Shown here: positions 1-11,846 of the stretch, one piece after another
Layout of the letters: the number at the start of each line of letters is the position of its first letter
How positions within the stretch are numbered: the first letter of the stretch is position 1
DNA from: Cardiocondyla obscurior
Lineage: Eukaryota; Arthropoda; Insecta; Hymenoptera; Formicidae
Assembly (NCBI RefSeq): GCF_019399895.1
Contig: NC_091875.1
Span: 992,001-1,056,000, forward strand
DNA length: 64,000 nucleotides
Direction: 5' to 3'
Notes under the pieces: generated by a model
Database searches by the model: none
Seen by the model: the letters and a program-made list of their open reading frames with translations, nothing else
Told to the model about the DNA's origin: nothing
Made by a program: the position numbers and the translations under genes

Positions 1-230
1 TCTCTCACCGTGTCATTCCCGCTCGTTCGCCTGCTCTATCCGTCTCTCCTTCGTTCTCCTCCACCCTGTCGTAAACCCCTCTCTCGTGGTCTCTCTTTCT
101 CTCTCGTCTGTTTATCTCGCTTCGTCTCGTCTCACCTCTCGACTTCCACTCGGCACGGGCTACTCTACTCTCGACCGAGCTCTATCTGACGCTTTTCCCC
201 TCTCTTTTCCTCATTGTGCGCGCACGTCCA
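1..230. other. pyrimidine-rich tract at window start
   Basis: The + strand is dominated by C and T here, with many TCTC, CTCC and CGTC words. An open frame runs through it from 86 to 316, but it is mostly Ser, Leu and Arg from the skewed composition and has no recognisable domain. Similar tracts occur near 16.9, 23.7 and 26.8 kb. Confidence 0.5.
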
Positions 231-3200
231 CCGGTGCAAACCGCTTTCAATCTCACGTGTCTAGGGATGCTGACGATATTATGACCTTCGAAGTATCCAT
301 ACCTTTGCACGGGTAGTCTCCATATCTGTACTTCGACACACTCGGTGCTTCGATACCCGGCTAAGCTGCTGCCAATATCACTTATCGATCAAGTACTATC
401 TCGATATACATATAGTAAATAGGGAAGTACGTTTTATGTCCGCGATAAGACTGCTGTTACGCTCGCAATGTCTCGCAATGTTCAGAATAACCGCTTGATT
501 AATGATAAAATCGACAAGCCCGTAATCTATCGTCAATTTCTGTACGGCCTATAATTAACGAGATTAAAGTACGCATTTTCGTCAGCTAATTCAATTCCAA
601 AAAGATCTTTAATCTTCGTTAAGATTTCTGAAGAAACGTAAAGCAAGATGCGGGATAAGCAACGTCTGTTAAATCGAGAGAGACAGGACGGTGTATCGCT
701 TCTTGAGAAGGCTACGTCGATCTGCGGCTGAAATATTTCCATGGATTTTTCCGGAGGAAACGGAACGAATAGCGAAACGACGAGTACCTTATAAAATCCC
801 AGCGGCAGAAATAATTTCAAGCCAAACTTAAATAATTAAACGTTAAGAAACTTATAAACGTGTCTTCTCAAGTTTTGTCCGTTACAATAAATTACTTACT
901 ATATTTTTAAAAGTCGAGTAAAAAAAAAAATTAATTATTTCTATCTAAAAAATAAAAAGTAAATAAAAAAAATATAAAAAATTTTAAAAATGGTATGTCT
1001 CGTGGTGCTGATAAATGATATAACGCAGCTGGGAAAAACCGCGATAGTTACTGTCATACTTTAACTTCGGTGGCAACACGTCGACGTATTCCACATTACT
1101 CATCGCAATCGATTTCGCTCTTATTACCTTTCGCATTTTCGGACGTATCCGAAGGGCCACCGGTGCAACCACGTGGCATAAGCACGCAGGTTCTTTTCTT
1201 CTTCTATTTTTTTCTTTTTTTTTTTTTTTTTTATAACGGCAGTTGATGTGTGCTTTAAAAGATTCATACCAGGTATAGCGGCCGTCGCGACAATGTAGAC
1301 GCCGGCGTAACTCAGCGAAACTACGGCACACTTATTTGTGCATCTGCGATGTTTAATTCAACTTGCACCGCGACTTCTCGGGAAGGCGGTTATTATTCGC
1401 CCTAATTGAAGTTCTGTATAACTTTAACCTCCACTCTACTTCCCGGAGACGTGCCGCACGACACTCGTCACTTTCAGTCGGGGGTTCTTTCTTTCGACGC
1501 ATCTATGCCCGAGAAATACTATAAAACGACGTGCCTTCACTTCGCCGATGGAGGAATCCTTCCTGAAAAGTATCGGTGGCGTGAACCGTCGACAGCCAGA
1601 GCGAGGGCGTTTTAAGCAACTCTCCCGCCGCGGTACAAACTACCTATTGAAATATTAATTGTCGCGTGCGTCACGTGAATCTTTCGTGCGAATCTGAACA
1701 TCGAACGTGCACGGCAACGGACGTGTTATTATTAACGTTTTGCGAGATTAGCGTAGGTAAACAATACCAATACTAAGCAGATATTTTTTTTTTCTTCTTT
1801 TTTTTTAATTGTGCATTTTATCGCGACGGTTTGAGACACGTAACGCGCGATTGTTTGCGCAGCCGACAGAATTGTAGAGAGAAAAAAAAAAAGGGAGATT
1901 ATCAGCATTAGTCACGAACATCGAAGGAGATAAGGCGAAGAGAACGGCCACGGGAACAGTTGCAATTCACCGTCGTCAATTTTTATTTTTTCGCTTGTGA
2001 AGCATTAAGGCTCGTGACGCGAACGTGTCGCGCGAAGCAACGCCGATTACAATTGCGCAGGACGGGGAAAGAGAACAGGCGGAATGGCCCCCCCGATCGG
2101 TTGCGAGAAACGCAGTTTTGCGCGAAAAAGAGGCTTTTACCGTTAAGGGGCGAACGGACGATCGGAGGCGATCGAAGAAGGCTTAACGACAAAGAGGCGG
2201 AGATTCGGCGATCGTTATTTCCGCTCCGGTCGCCTCCTTCCTATCTTCCCGTTCTCATCCGCGCCGTCTCTCCGTCACTTATTCCGCGAGCTGTATCGGA
2301 CATTTTATGAGAGATCGGACAGCGCGGAGTACCGCTGCTCGCTTCGCGGAAGCTGAGGTTCGAGAGATGGTGAGGAGCGACGCGCCGACGTGGAGAACGG
2401 AAGCGCCGTCCTTCGTTTTGCTAGCCGCAAGAAACGGACGTATGTTACCCATTATCCATGCTGCGGGCCGTGCAGTAAATTATGATTGTCGAGTACATCA
2501 TCGGCCGCGCGCGCATTAGTTCCCCAGGGAAGGTAGCCAGTCTCTTTCTCTCTCTCCCGCGCGATTGTTCGCGTGGCACTCAAATTACGTTGCACACCGT
2601 CGTTTTTCGTCGAAATGACGTGCGACCCGTCGCACATTCAGAGAATCAATTGTCACACGTGTCTTGGAACGTATAAACAAATCAAACTTTCGATCTTAAC
2701 GTTTTCTTAAAAATTGCCTTTTTTTTATATATCGACTATACATTACGGAGCACGTGCTTCGCACGCGTCACTTGCTTTCTCGCTTCTTCTACGTCGGCTA
2801 CCGCAAATTGGCTTTTGCGATTAATAATCTCTACGCGTAGAGTATTTATAAAGCGTTTTGAGGAAAAGTGCACTTTATACGTACGAAAAAATAATAGTAA
2901 TTACAATATAAAAAATGAGATAAATTTAGCTGACAAAAGTAGCAACAATCGGACAACAATATAATTTTTATATCTCTCTTTTTTTAAATAAGGATATCGA
3001 AATACGTTTGGACGTTGAAAAGTTTGGGGATCTGGAGTGTATAGAACACCTCTTGGGAATTTTTTTAATTGAAAAAAGACGCGGAATAATTAAAAAAAAA
3101 AAAAAATTAGTCATCGGCGAACCCGCGGCTATTTATCCGCGACGCTTTAATTGATCAACGGCGGTGCGGTGCGCAACATACAATCGATGGCACGTGCAAC

Positions 3201-6200
3201 TCTGTCGATTTTAGTACTTGACAAAGTACACTTGGCACTTTGCACAGACTCGCGTGTGTCACAGTGAGTCAGTAGTGATTCACGATCCTCCCTGCCGCGC
3301 TGTCAGCCTTATTAAGACGCCATGCCGCCGGTTGGGTAATCGTCATAACCCGATTTACGGATAAGGGACGTATCGATATTGCGCGTTTAACAGGACGATA
3401 AGGCTCTTGTATCTCCGACGATGGGTGCATCGTAATCGAGCAATTCGTTATTTTTTTTTCAGATAAGAATAAACGAGATAATTGCATTGAAAATTAACGT
3501 AATTAAAAGAAAAAAACGAAAAAAAAGGCAAAATATTAAATTCTTTAATTTCATAATTTTCGATAATTTTAACGTTAAATAATTCTCAATAATACGAAAG
3601 TTGTCACAAGATGAGCGAAGCGCCTTCAGATGATAACGGTAACGACAAGACGAGCAGAGTTGCACAGCCTCCGAAGACCTCGATGCGGCAGTCGAGGATA
3701 GTTACCCGACATATTCCCAGGGTAATTGATAGACTAATGACATCGCAAACAGGTTAAACGCACAACTGTTGTAATTTCGACAGAGAGCGAAGCAATCGGA
3801 GAGAGCGGAGGATTATGATAATACCTGAACTCGGCTCAATTAAAACGGGAACCGGGCTGATAATCGCGAGCCGCGCGGCCGCGAAAACGACGGTCGTTCG
3901 TTTACCTTTAACACGCGCGGCGTCGCGCAACGTCGCAAAATTAGTTAATCAGTATTTAAGTGGACGTTGTACGCGCGATAAATATAACGCGACTGGCGCG
4001 CGGCCCGCTGATAATTAATAATCCCGACGGCGATGTACGAGTGAAACGTGGGCACGTGCAGAGATAAAAGTTTACGAATTCGCGAACTCCCTCGCGATAC
4101 TACAAATTTGCCGAGTGACGCCTGATAGCGATAAAGAGGTCCCCAAGCTCAATTACACGTAATTGAATGCGCAGGAAAATATCCGACACTTTCCAGTTAA
4201 ATCTGCCAAGACGGATCGGATCGTCGTTCCGCGCCGAGCTGCCGTTATTGATGCGTAGGATCGCGCGGTGTGTAACTATAGAGACCCACCCTCCCTCCCC
4301 CCGATAGAAACAGGACTGTAGAGTTAATGACGGCGATGCGAATCAATATAATGCGCTCGCTGGTCGTGTTGTCGTGCTGCATTTTGCGACGGCGCGGCGA
4401 GGGGGGGGGGAGTCAATTAAACGCCGTTACCATCGATTGCGCGGCCGCGCGGCCGCCTGATACGTTGATAACGCTCGGGATCGTGCGCCGCGATCAATTA
4501 ATTTCACGTACGCGTGCGAGAGAAGCGCACTTGGTTAAAACGGCGGCCGCGCTTTGCTTACGCCGCTACACTTTTCTCTCATCTGCCTCCTCGAAGACGA
4601 TAGCGGAACGGGACGGAAAATTTTTACGCGCAAATCCCAAGACGGACGGCCGATAACTCGACGATGTATCTCGATGCGCCGTTATCTTTTTCACGTGTGG
4701 GATCGACGTGCAGTACGCGCGGCGCAACCTAATCGCATCCGTTTCTTATCCGCCGCGACGTATTACGATCCGCAGAACACCTTGGAATCAATTTCTCTCC
4801 TTCGGTTCGCCACTTGGCGACTTAATACCCTGCCACGCGCTTTACTCTGACTCTGATTTAAAAATAGGGGGAACTTTTAATCGAGAAAACAGCACGATAA
4901 AACGTTCTGCATTGCGAAGTTAATTTACGTAACATAGTATAAGCCTCGTCTATCAATTTCAGAGTATATTCCGTGCGTTGGTACGTTCCGATACGCCGCG
5001 TAATTAATAATGGATATATTTAAAGTATTTTGATACAATTTCAACACCGTTAAATAAAAAAAAAAAAAAAATAAATTAGATTCCTAATGTTTCAAACGAC
5101 TGAGAGTTTTGAAATCAGAATTAAATGCTTGTTGCGACACGTAGATTTAGGTTTCAGTGGCATCACCGCTATCAGGCGTATCCAATTACGCATATTTCAC
5201 TATTCCGAGCATTATCGCGCAGGTGAGTCACGTCTGGCGCGGCGGCCACCAAGGTGAAACGTTTCCTGGAACCTCGCGATGATTTCTCAGCGAAAATTCA
5301 GCCGGACTATCAAGAATATCAACGTATAGTGGATAATCGCGCGAGCACGTGCCGCGATAGTGTTGCGTGCACATGCACGTCTCAGGATATGCGTACGCAA
5401 GTGGCACGCCTAATCTTTCGCGCGATGGACACGCGGGGGAAGCCGCAGGGAGAAGAAGATCCGGGAGCGACAAGGCGAGATAAAGATAGAGAAGCGAAGA
5501 GAAACGAAGGGGAAAGAAAATAAAAGAGAAACGGGAGAGAGGGAGAGTGCGAGAGTGACAGCGACGAAAACTAAGATAGAGCGGAATCAACGCGGCGAAC
5601 ATCTGCGTGTCGTCGGACACGTCCCGCGGCTAATAAATCGCCACTTATCGATCGCCGCTTGTCGTTACGCAATAAGATGCATTAGCATAAGACCGCCGAG
5701 ATATCTGCTGGTGCACATATATTTTTCTTTTTTTTTTTTTTTTTCGCGTCTCCACGGGATCGTCGGTTAGCTCTTGGCCGCCGCAATCGCAACGAATCCC
5801 TTCCTCGCGAGCGATTTTTTTGCGGTTGCAACAAGAATGAATATAAATGGCATAGCGAAAAAAGGATGTACGAATATAAAACACGTGCATTAATCATGCA
5901 ACTTTGGGAGAACGGGTAATCGGCTTTATTTTATTTTTCGTAAAAATTTTGTAGAAACGTTTGACGTGTTATTTAAACCGCTTCGTTCAAATAAGTCGCT
6001 TTTAATATATGTACAAAATTCTTTCCAATTCGCACTATGTTTATCACTTATCTTTAAACTTTAATCTCTTTAATGGAGATTCATGTATAATCATTTCTGA
6101 TAAATATTATACTTATTATTTTTGCTTCAAATCTTAAACTCCTTCAACGAGATTCCTGAACGTTAAAAAATCGATACTTGTCCACGGGTTCTTTTTTTAA

Positions 6201-8590
6201 TTATTTTTACTTTTTTTTTAATTTTCTTTATACGCAACTTTACTGAAATAAAGTATATTTAACGGAAACGAGAGACATTGCTGCGCGTCATCCACGTGCG
6301 GAGTAACGAAGCCGGGCCAAAGTGCAAGACGCATTTACGGTATTGTATGTAGTATGTACGTAGTACGCCGTCTTTATCGCGTCTCGTGAATCATCCCGAT
6401 CGTTATTGTCTCACGACAAATCCCTATCAGGGTTTTCAGGTCCCTCCTCCCGACGTCTTTTCCTGCCGATTCTACGTGTCCCCCCCGGCCGTATTTTCTT
6501 CGCGCGATACGCGGCGCGTGCACGTGCTACTTCATCGATAAGAAACGCCTCGAGTGCTTGCACTTGTACTTGGACGCTGGGTTTAAAAAAACCGCGATAA
6601 AGTAGCGAAATTAATTCGTAATTGAGCTCGATTTAAAATTAATTTCACGTCAAAATAAAACTTGTTAATTAAAAAAATAGTTATTAATAGCTCCGGTTTA
6701 AATTTCAATTTTAGGTGACTATTATCTACTAAAGAAATAATAATAAAAAAAAAAAAAAAACATTTTTTTTTTGCCATCAAAAACATATCTTCGTGATTTC
6801 ACGAACATCTTAAAGTGTGTAAAAATTTAAATATTTTACTACTTCATTACGAGCATAAAAAGTATTTAAAAAATCATATATTAGAATTTGTAGAGATGTG
6901 TGCGTATCAATTGATATTTAGCAGAGCGTTTTACTAAACTTTCAATCGCTCGAGGCTAGAGGCTGATGAAATCGCGAGCGAGAAACGAGCTACATGTCGT
7001 TTTATTACCAGCGCTGCTCCATAATTGATACTTATCGGGAAGTTCGCAGATTAAGAAAACAATTTGTTTTCAAATCGATAAGGGCCCCGGCGTTCTTAAA
7101 TGCAGTTTACCATCTGCGACAGCATTCCGCGCCGTTGCGCGTCGTCGGGAGCACAAACTTAGCATTGTCCGGCCGGCATCAGAAGTTATCGCGGGCTGTC
7201 AAAACATATCTCGATCCGCGCGCATTATCGATCTCTTTTCAGGACGGGTGAGTGGGTCAAGCGGTGGTAGTGTGACACAGCGAGTATGCGGGCGGGCCAT
7301 GCTCGGATCGCGTTGCAAAGTGAATCGCATAAACGTCGATCAAATAACAATCGTCATTTCGACGTAGACGGCTCTCCTTCCATTTATTTCGCTCCTACGT
7401 TCGAAATTTTATGATAACCTACCGCGGCCAGATTGTAAGAGCTTTAACATGTATCTCTGAATAAATCACTCTCTCCTTTGCGCTTCTCCTCCGTCTAAGA
7501 TTCTACTCTCTCGTTTACTTGACATTTGGATACGTGTGCCCCAATTCCATTTTCTCGCGTGCAAAATGCATGGGGGAAAGATATACTCGAGACATCATCT
7601 GAGTTTCTAAGACGCAGTTAAACGTTATTAAATCTTTCCCGCTTTTCCTCGCGCCCGGAGTTTTGCTTACTAATTCTATCGCGCAATTAACTTTATCAAT
7701 TAGTGCGTCCGATTGCAAAATCGCGCGAGCGGATGTCGAATGCGCTCGGCTCCGCGCGGTGATTAAGGCGATTAAATGTCGTGTAAACAGGCCGCGCGTA
7801 CGTCACGGGCGGGGAAAGTCGGTGGGGATTGTGGGAAAACGCGGCGGGCTTCGAGATATTCGGAATTTCCCGTGGACCCGTATTTGGCGTGAGTAGCGTT
7901 TCGTCGACGCTAATGACGGAATTCACGGCTGATCTTCTGGTACGGCGCCGCCAAGGCCGCGACTCTGACTCAGACAGAACAGCTGTTTGTCATAAAGAGC
8001 GCGGGAGAGATATCCGAGTCCTGCCTTAGATAGCGACTTCCTGCTGACCTCGCTGCACCGACGTGTGCAATTAGCGTCCTCCCCGGCGATAGCTGACCGC
8101 GACGCGCGATTTCGATTTCGCGTAATTATCATATCTTTGCCGCGAGATCGTCTGCGAGGCACGACGGAAATACGTGAGCCGCATGATCACCGACGTACTA
8201 ACAGCATCGGGTTAAACTTGAGGAAATCAAATGAGAGAAGAAAAGATTACGCCGAGAGGAAAGTGTTGACTATAAGACTTCGGGCTAGTTCTAATGATGA
8301 TGATGGACTCAATTATTTTCTCAGCGGGTATAGTTATACCAAATATGATTTATCTTTTTCTTTTTTTTTTTTTTTTTTAGAAGGTTAGAAGAAACCAGGC
8401 GCGTTGTTTTACAAAAGATCTCAATTCGCGCGCGTCATTACAGTCATTACATACAGACATAATTATATTAATTTTTGTATAATTATAGTTGAGTGATCTA
8501 CGGCGTGTGGCCGGTTTACTTACATTTGCAGCTATCGGTTAGGTTAGGGTAGATTATTCTCCATCGTTTCGTCCGTCCGTCCTTCCTGAC
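231..8590. other. no gene recognised; upstream intergenic or intronic DNA
   Basis: Short overlapping open frames occur on both strands, none above about 116 codons and none with a recognisable domain. The stretch alternates between CpG-rich blocks and AT-rich blocks. Homopolymers include T runs at 1215-1232, 5728-5744 and 8361-8378, an A run at 5056-5071 and a run of ten G at 4401-4410. A frame at 6994-7251 ends beside a GTGAGT at 7249, but its codon choice is not gene-like and it was not called. No tRNA, rRNA or mobile-element coding sequence was seen. Confidence 0.5.
1215..1232. repeat. poly(T) run, 18 nt
   Basis: An uninterrupted T run at the end of a T-rich stretch beginning near 1197. 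It is a simple low-complexity tract. Confidence 0.9.
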
Positions 8591-8620
8591 TTCCTTCCTT
8601 CCTTCCTTCCTTCCTTCCTT
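8591..8620. repeat. (TTCC)n microsatellite
   Basis: About seven and a half perfect TTCC units, flanked by imperfect CCGT/CCTT units from about 8570. Confidence 0.95.
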
Positions 8621-8979
8621 CAGTGGCAGCTTCTGGAATATCCTGACGTGTTGTAGCACTTCAAATCACTCGACACTATTTTACTGTTCTTTTTTTTACT
8701 CGAGAGACGAACGACCGAATGACGGTGGATTATCGCGGCGATTGTTTATAATTAAAATTAAGCGCGACGAATATTCGTTGTATCAATTTGGACTCTCGAT
8801 CTTCGTAGTCTTGCTTGCTTCCCACCGGGTCTTTCACTCGAGTCGTTCTCGATCTCGCAACAAGAAAGTCTCTACGATGTAAAACGAAGTCTTTTTAGTT
8901 CTTCGATCGATCCTCGTCGGTGGAACGAACGATACCGCGCACTTGTGCTAAGCAGCGAACGAGACGGACCGCGATACGA

Positions 8980-9033
8980 AATGTTCCTCGCGCACTTAAT
9001 GTTCTTCGCGCACTTAATGTTCCTCGAGTTCTT
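8980..9033. repeat. three tandem 18-bp units
   Basis: Units at 8980-8997, 8998-9015 and 9016-9033 start with AATGTTC. The second differs from the first at one base; the third is more diverged at its 3' end. Because the period is divisible by three, the repeat reads as six-residue units in any frame. One + frame gives an N-V-P-R-A-L-like unit and a 127-codon minus-strand frame (8895-9278) gives a T-R/A-G/R-T-L/F-S-like unit. Neither frame has a recognised domain. Confidence 0.85.
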
Positions 9034-9821
9034 AAAAAATCAGCTGTCCGAAACGGGATGAGAATCCCGGCCGCGACGAAGAAGACGGGCGAGATGCGGA
9101 TCTCCTCACACTGACAATCACTGTTACCGGGACCTGCCGAAGTAATTTGTAATGGAAGAATCCGGTCGGAAATGTCCGAATAATACGCGGAATAATGCTC
9201 GGATGCTCCGTGCGCGCTGGCGCTCGCGACGTAACCTTGTCGTTCCGAGGCACTTTTTTCAGGAACGAAACGATGCACAAAACGATGAGTGGAGTAGCTC
9301 AGACGTGCAAAATATGATCGCCCGTTACCGAATCGACAACGTCGACACTAATTCGTATGCGATACTTTCCTATCCGCGGTCGAAAACACGCGAGATCGCG
9401 GAGCGATTAACGACACGTCCCGCGCCCGATGCTCCGCGACTAGACTGAAGTAGCCCGTTAGAGATTTCGGCCCTTGGAGAGAGCGAGAGGACCGCGTAAA
9501 AAGAGTGAGACAGACGATGGAGTCGATCGTCAATTGCGTGCTGTCCTTCTCGCGCAAGCGAGACGAGCTGGACGCCGAGTTGTGTTTACGTTTTTTTTTA
9601 TGAGCTCACCGTGCTCTAGGTATCTGCCGAGTTCTGTTTATATTTGCTTCGTTTTTTTTCCACGCTGGAGTATGTTTTCTCGCGACTCCGAGCTTTAACT
9701 TAGATTAACAATTCGTCGAATTTAATATCCTATTTAAAGAACACAAGCCACGTCGTCGGTGCTTGACGACGATTGAGGCAAGGGGGGAGGGTGATAGAAG
9801 ACCTTAGTGTTTCTTTTTTAG
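9034..9821. other. no gene recognised; region just 5' of the exon chain
   Basis: No recognised coding sequence. If the exon at 9822 is internal, the true first exon and promoter lie here or further upstream. No convincing TATA box or arthropod initiator could be tied to a start site. The last bases before 9822 form a pyrimidine tract ending in TTTTTTAG, which looks like a splice acceptor. Confidence 0.4.
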
Positions 9822-9969
9822 GAACTTGAGAAAGATAAAGTGCACAGAGAACATTGCGTACGTTCGGGAGTCAACGACTGTAGACGCGGGGAGTGCGGAA
9901 AGTAAAGAGAACGGTGCGTGCTAGTGTTGGAATGTGCGTCCGGTCGCTCGGCACCGAAACACGCGCGCG
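9822..9969 (+). other. candidate untranslated exon A
   Basis: A T-rich tract ends in AG at 9820-9821, and a GTAAGA donor starts at 9970, giving a 148-nt segment. Every frame across the whole segment contains a stop, so it is not an internal coding exon. One ATG at 9932 opens a frame that runs out of the segment through the donor. The intron to the next segment would be only 75 bp, near the lower limit for insects. It may belong to the 5' leader of the kinase gene or to a separate lncRNA. The splice signals are seen; transcription is inferred. Confidence 0.4.
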
Positions 9970-10044
9970 GTAAGATATTAACAATACACCCTGAATAATA
10001 CATTGAACAGAACAGAATATTAACTGTAAATTTTTTTGTTTCAG

Positions 10045-10147
10045 ATAATACACCACCATTGAAGGAGGACCAACCCGACATCCCGGAGACATCCTGAGAG
10101 GAGGAGGAGGTCCAGGAAGGGTCCTGCACCAGCGGAGCAACTCCAAG
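10045..10147 (+). other. candidate untranslated exon B (repeat unit 1)
   Basis: A strong acceptor (T7, then GTTTCAG) ends at 10044, and a GTAACA donor starts at 10148, giving 103 nt. The 3' half (10094-10147) is copy 1 of a purine-rich unit found again in the next two segments, in the same position against the donor. The frame used by its neighbours meets TAA immediately after the acceptor (10046-10048), so inclusion of this segment would stop translation from the ATG at 9932. GAGAGGAGGAGGAGG is the type of purine-rich motif that SR proteins bind as a splicing enhancer. Confidence 0.5.
10094..10147 (+). repeat. diverged exon-end repeat, copy 1
   Basis: Begins CTGAGAGGAGGAGGAGG and ends CGGAGCAACTCCAAG directly at the GTAA donor. 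Copies 2 (10613-10669) and 3 (11088-11143) share the start, the GGAGCAACT block and the donor position. They differ by substitutions and small indels in the middle. Confidence 0.8.
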
Positions 10148-10560
10148 GTAACAATTTTTCTGCGAGTTAGAGTAACGCATAGATAGCCGCGGGGGGGACG
10201 GAAGACGGGGTGAGTGAGCGAGAGCGCGAGCCTACGTGCCGCACGCTAGGTATATTCCCCCACTACTCCCACTCTCGCTTCGTCCTTCTCCAGCGGTCGC
10301 GCGAGCACACACGTACTACGCACGGCACGGCAAGCACGTGTCTCCGTACCGAAATTCGCACTTCCGTTCAACGAAAACCGCCCGGCACGATAACTATCTT
10401 CTCCTCTCGATTATTCGTGTGAGGAGAACACGTGTGAGTATATCTCCTTTCCGTAAAGCAAGTTATATCCCGCGTTTATCTCTCCGCAGTAATCCTTTTA
10501 TATCAGATGTGTTGCGTAGACACGCGTGGTTTTAATGATTTGTCTGGGCTTGTTTTGCAG
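10148..10560 (+). other. candidate intron between exons B and C
   Basis: Bounded by GTAACA and TTGTTTTGCAG, 413 bp. Frames at 10210-10422 and 10236-10535 cross it, but no domain is seen in either. Confidence 0.4.
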
Positions 10561-10669
10561 GCAACCAGGGCGAGGACAATGTTCAGACGGTCTGAGAGGA
10601 AGGTCCACTATTCTGAGAGGAGGAGGAGGCCTCGGATAGGCATCGGGCATCCACGGAGCAACTCCAGAG
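10561..10669 (+). other. candidate exon C (repeat unit 2)
   Basis: The acceptor TTGTTTTGCAG ends at 10560, and a GTAATA donor starts at 10670, giving 109 nt. It carries copy 2 of the exon-end repeat, plus an extra CTGAGAGGAAGG sub-copy near 10592. In the frame entered from the ATG at 9932 it has a TAG at 10637-10639. In another frame an ATG at 10579 opens an Arg-rich reading frame that continues through the splice into segment D and stops at 10969-10971. That frame would be 77 codons and matches no family known to me. Most likely a leader or noncoding exon. Confidence 0.5.
10613..10669 (+). repeat. diverged exon-end repeat, copy 2
   Basis: Starts CTGAGAGGAGGAGGAGG and ends CGGAGCAACTCCAGAG at the donor. 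It is 57 nt against 54 and 56 nt in the other copies, so reading frame is not conserved between copies. Confidence 0.8.
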
Positions 10670-10828
10670 GTAATAATCACTTTTGCGAAATACAAATCTA
10701 ATAGCTTATCGTAATGGAAAAATTTATCTTTAGTTATTTAATTGATATACCGTTTAGAAGCACGTGTATTCTTCTTGTAAAATTAAACAGCATCTCTATA
10801 ATTTAATTTAATTTTTTTTTTGTTACAG

Positions 10829-11143
10829 ATCGACGCAGCTGCACCCACCGTCGTGTCTACAAGTCTCGTCACCGCCGATTAAGAATTATACGAACCGCAG
10901 CCGGTTCGTCGGCCGTTCCGGGAGTTTCGTTAAGTATTCGGTCGTATTTTTTTTGCATGGCTTTATTCTGAACGCGAGTGCCGAACATGGGACGCGCGTA
11001 AGTGATCATAGTAAATTTTCGCGATTAAAATCACGGTCGGGATATTCGCGAGTTACTTGTGCGCGGAAGGATGACTCGACACACAAACTGAGAGGAGGAG
11101 CAGGCCCGGGACGGGCATCCTGCATCGGCGGAGCAACTTTTAA
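10829..11143 (+). other. candidate exon D (repeat unit 3)
   Basis: The acceptor T9-GTTACAG ends at 10828, and a perfect GTAAGT donor starts at 11144, giving 315 nt. One frame is open across the whole segment (104 codons) but has no ATG of its own. A second perfect GTAAGT at 10998 could end the exon earlier and leave the downstream repeat copy as a relic or a weakly spliced exon. The end (11088-11143) is copy 3 of the exon-end repeat. I recognise no protein family in the open frame, and leader exon status is inferred. Confidence 0.4.
11088..11143 (+). repeat. diverged exon-end repeat, copy 3
   Basis: Starts CTGAGAGGAGGAGCAGG, keeps CGGCGGAGCAACT and ends against the GTAAGT donor. It is the most diverged copy at its 3' end (TTTTAA instead of CCAAG). 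Confidence 0.75.
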
Positions 11144-11231
11144 GTAAGTATAAATTAAAAAAGAATATATATTTTTTTATTAATCTCATTAATTGACATG
11201 TCTTTATTAATATTGTTTTTTTATGTTACAG

Positions 11232-11275
11232 TCACCGCCAGAATTCAACAACTCCGCTGAAGCTCATGCAGATTG
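11232..11275 (+). other. candidate 44-nt exon E
   Basis: A T-rich tract with TGTTACAG ends at 11231, and a GTGAGT donor starts at 11276. The frame open through segment D stays open here, ending with one base of a split codon. No repeat copy is present. It resembles a short leader exon. Confidence 0.4.
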
Positions 11276-11846
11276 GTGAGTCGCATGATTTTCTTTTTCA
11301 TAATTTGTAAATTGAAATAGAATGTGATACGATTAAATGTTTGAAGTTCAATTCTAATAATCAGCGTCGGTCGAAATAAATGCGTGGAAACCGACTTGGC
11401 AAAGTAAAACGTGGGACTTATGCCAAGCCCGTAATTATTCTGATATGATACAAAGCTTCGTTGCTCGCTGTTCATCATTATGTGGGAATTATCGCATTGA
11501 AATGTACGCAATTAATTGCTTCACGCAAATTGTAATTGATGAAAATACAAATATTAGTGGAACGTCGCTTCCGCGCGATATATTCGAATATGTTTATGTC
11601 GCATGTTAATACGAAGTGTTTGTCGATACGCATTCATTAATGAAAATGAAACGTAAAAATCGTACGTTAACATCAAACGCGCACAATTAATTTCACCGTG
11701 TCATGATACATTCCGTAGCAAAGGGTACAACGATGAAAGACAGATATTTGGCTTTGATTAATTAATTAATTTTTATATACGATTTTTTTTTTACTTCCCG
11801 CTTCCGGCGAATGTTGTCTAACAAATAAAACTGCCGTCGTGCTTAG
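11276..11846 (+). other. candidate intron 5' of the kinase start exon
   Basis: AT-rich, bounded by GTGAGT and a moderate acceptor (CGTCGTGCTTAG). A minus-strand frame at 11245-11511 and others here have no recognisable domain. If the kinase exon has its own promoter, this stretch is that promoter region instead. Confidence 0.3.

Noticed and set aside
6994..7251. 85-codon frame ending next to a GTGAGT, as a first coding exon
   Set aside because: No gene-like codon bias, no homologue recognised, and the start context is ordinary.
8536..8552. TTAGGTTAGGG resembling the insect telomere repeat TTAGG
   Set aside because: Only two units, well within chance; no array.
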